This document shows positions 5,854 through 6,201 of a DNA stretch of 6,201 nt, one piece after another. Numbering within the stretch: position 1 is the stretch's first letter; every line of letters starts with the position of its first letter. Origin of the DNA: a candidate division TM6 bacterium UASB124 (lineage in GTDB: Bacteria; Dependentiae; Babeliae; Babeliales; RVW-14); the NCBI GenBank assembly GCA_001468855.1, contig LDIV01000002.1, positions 138,067 to 144,267 on the forward strand, written 5' to 3'. A program made the translations under genes and the position numbers. Below the pieces are notes generated by a model that searched no databases, was not told the DNA's origin, and saw only the letters and a program-made list of their open reading frames with translations.

Positions 5854-6201
5854 GCATGCTGCTCAATCATATCAAAAACTTTGTTCAGAACAATACGTTG
5901 ATGCTTTATTACTTTGCATTGATAAAAAAGTTTGCACAAATATGGCAAAAGAAATGAATACGTCACACGATTCGTTGTATCGTAACTTTGATAATCCGAT
6001 TGAAAAGGCAAATGCACTACTTGATGATCTTACAACAATGTCCCTAAACACGTTGAACCTGGAAGAGCTATATTTAATCTTTGATGATACGCAGATAACC
6101 AAGTTGTATGCAAAAAAGATCGAAGGCTTGGAGGTTGGTTTCGACGGTAGCCTTGGAATGTCAGCACCGGGAATGAAGATGGTGACCGCATTACTAACTG
6201 A
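5852..6201 (+). CDS. DDE transposase, IS4-like, N-terminal part (runs off the window)
   Basis: 116 codons are present and the frame is open at the window edge. The start is ATG at 5852, with AAAGGAG ending eight bases before it. Residues 14-48 look like a small helical DNA-binding segment (MAKEMNTSHDSLYR resembles a helix-turn-helix recognition part). Residues 74-80 (YLIFDDT) contain the first catalytic Asp of the RNase H-like fold, D78 or D79, in the DDT setting typical of IS4-like transposases. The following ITKLYAKKIEGL, FDGS and PGMKMVTALLT match the usual continuation. The enzyme would cut and join the element ends using two metal ions. The second Asp and the Glu lie beyond the window, so activity cannot be judged. 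Its translation is probably held down by the stem-loop over its start. Confidence 0.85.
   Translation, partial: MHAAQSYQKLCSEQYVDALLLCIDKKVCTNMAKEMNTSHDSLYRNFDNPIEKANALLDDLTTMSLNTLNLEELYLIFDDTQITKLYAKKIEGLEVGFDGSLGMSAPGMKMVTALLT

Larger units (their letters stand above)
5744..6201 (+). mobile_element. Left part of an IS4-like insertion sequence, cut by the window end
   Basis: The element is called from its transposase and from the leader in front of it. CAGGACTTACGCA (5744-5756) is the likely left terminal repeat: GGACTTACGCA-type ends are common on bacterial insertion sequences, and it lies 96 bases before the transposase start, a normal distance. The right end and target duplication are outside the window, so the exact boundary is uncertain by several bases. 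Confidence 0.55.

Noticed and set aside
5817..6102. Minus-strand frames of 66 and 76 codons across the transposase start
   Set aside because: They oppose the transposase, which has a ribosome binding site and a recognisable catalytic motif.

Overview
The window is AT-rich and bacterial in layout. It has Shine-Dalgarno-led genes, a Rho-independent-type terminator and an insertion sequence. It holds two complete minus-strand genes and the left end of a mobile element on the plus strand. The largest gene carries eukaryotic-style modules: a complete C3HC4 RING finger, class I SH3-ligand motifs and Pro/Thr/Gln-rich linkers, all behind an export signal. That mix suits a bacterium living inside a eukaryotic host such as a protist. 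Amoeba-associated Dependentiae (TM6), Legionella-like or Rickettsiales-like bacteria are plausible, but nothing here fixes the taxon and this placement is inference.

Positions 53-3430 (minus): a 1125-residue exported protein. In order it has a signal peptide with a possible lipobox, a Q/P-rich linker with three YLPQ boxes, a putative clan CD (caspase-fold) cysteine peptidase region with a His/Cys pair (H322/C358), a long middle region without recognised domains, a coiled coil, a proline-rich stretch with two perfect SH3 class I ligands, and a C-terminal RING. The best reading is a host-directed effector or surface protein that could combine proteolysis with ubiquitin ligation. Its likely promoter has a 7-base C tract in the -35/-10 spacer.

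Positions 3431-3600: the gap between the two genes. It holds the terminator of the upstream gene followed by the promoter and ribosome binding site of the RING gene. Positions 3601-5499 (minus): a complete ABC-F ATPase (632 residues, YheS/YdiF-like linker), a housekeeping or translation-rescue type gene, with a possible leader hairpin before its start.

Positions 5500-5851: a non-coding gap with the ABC-F leader, about 200 bases without recognisable content, then the presumed left end of an insertion sequence. Positions 5852-6201 (plus): the first 116 codons of an IS4-like DDE transposase, cut by the window edge. Its ribosome binding site and start codon lie inside a long stem-loop, the arrangement by which insertion sequences block expression from read-through transcripts.

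The three genes do not form a pathway. The RING protein is the unusual element, the ABC-F gene is core, and the transposase is mobile DNA inserted upstream of it.
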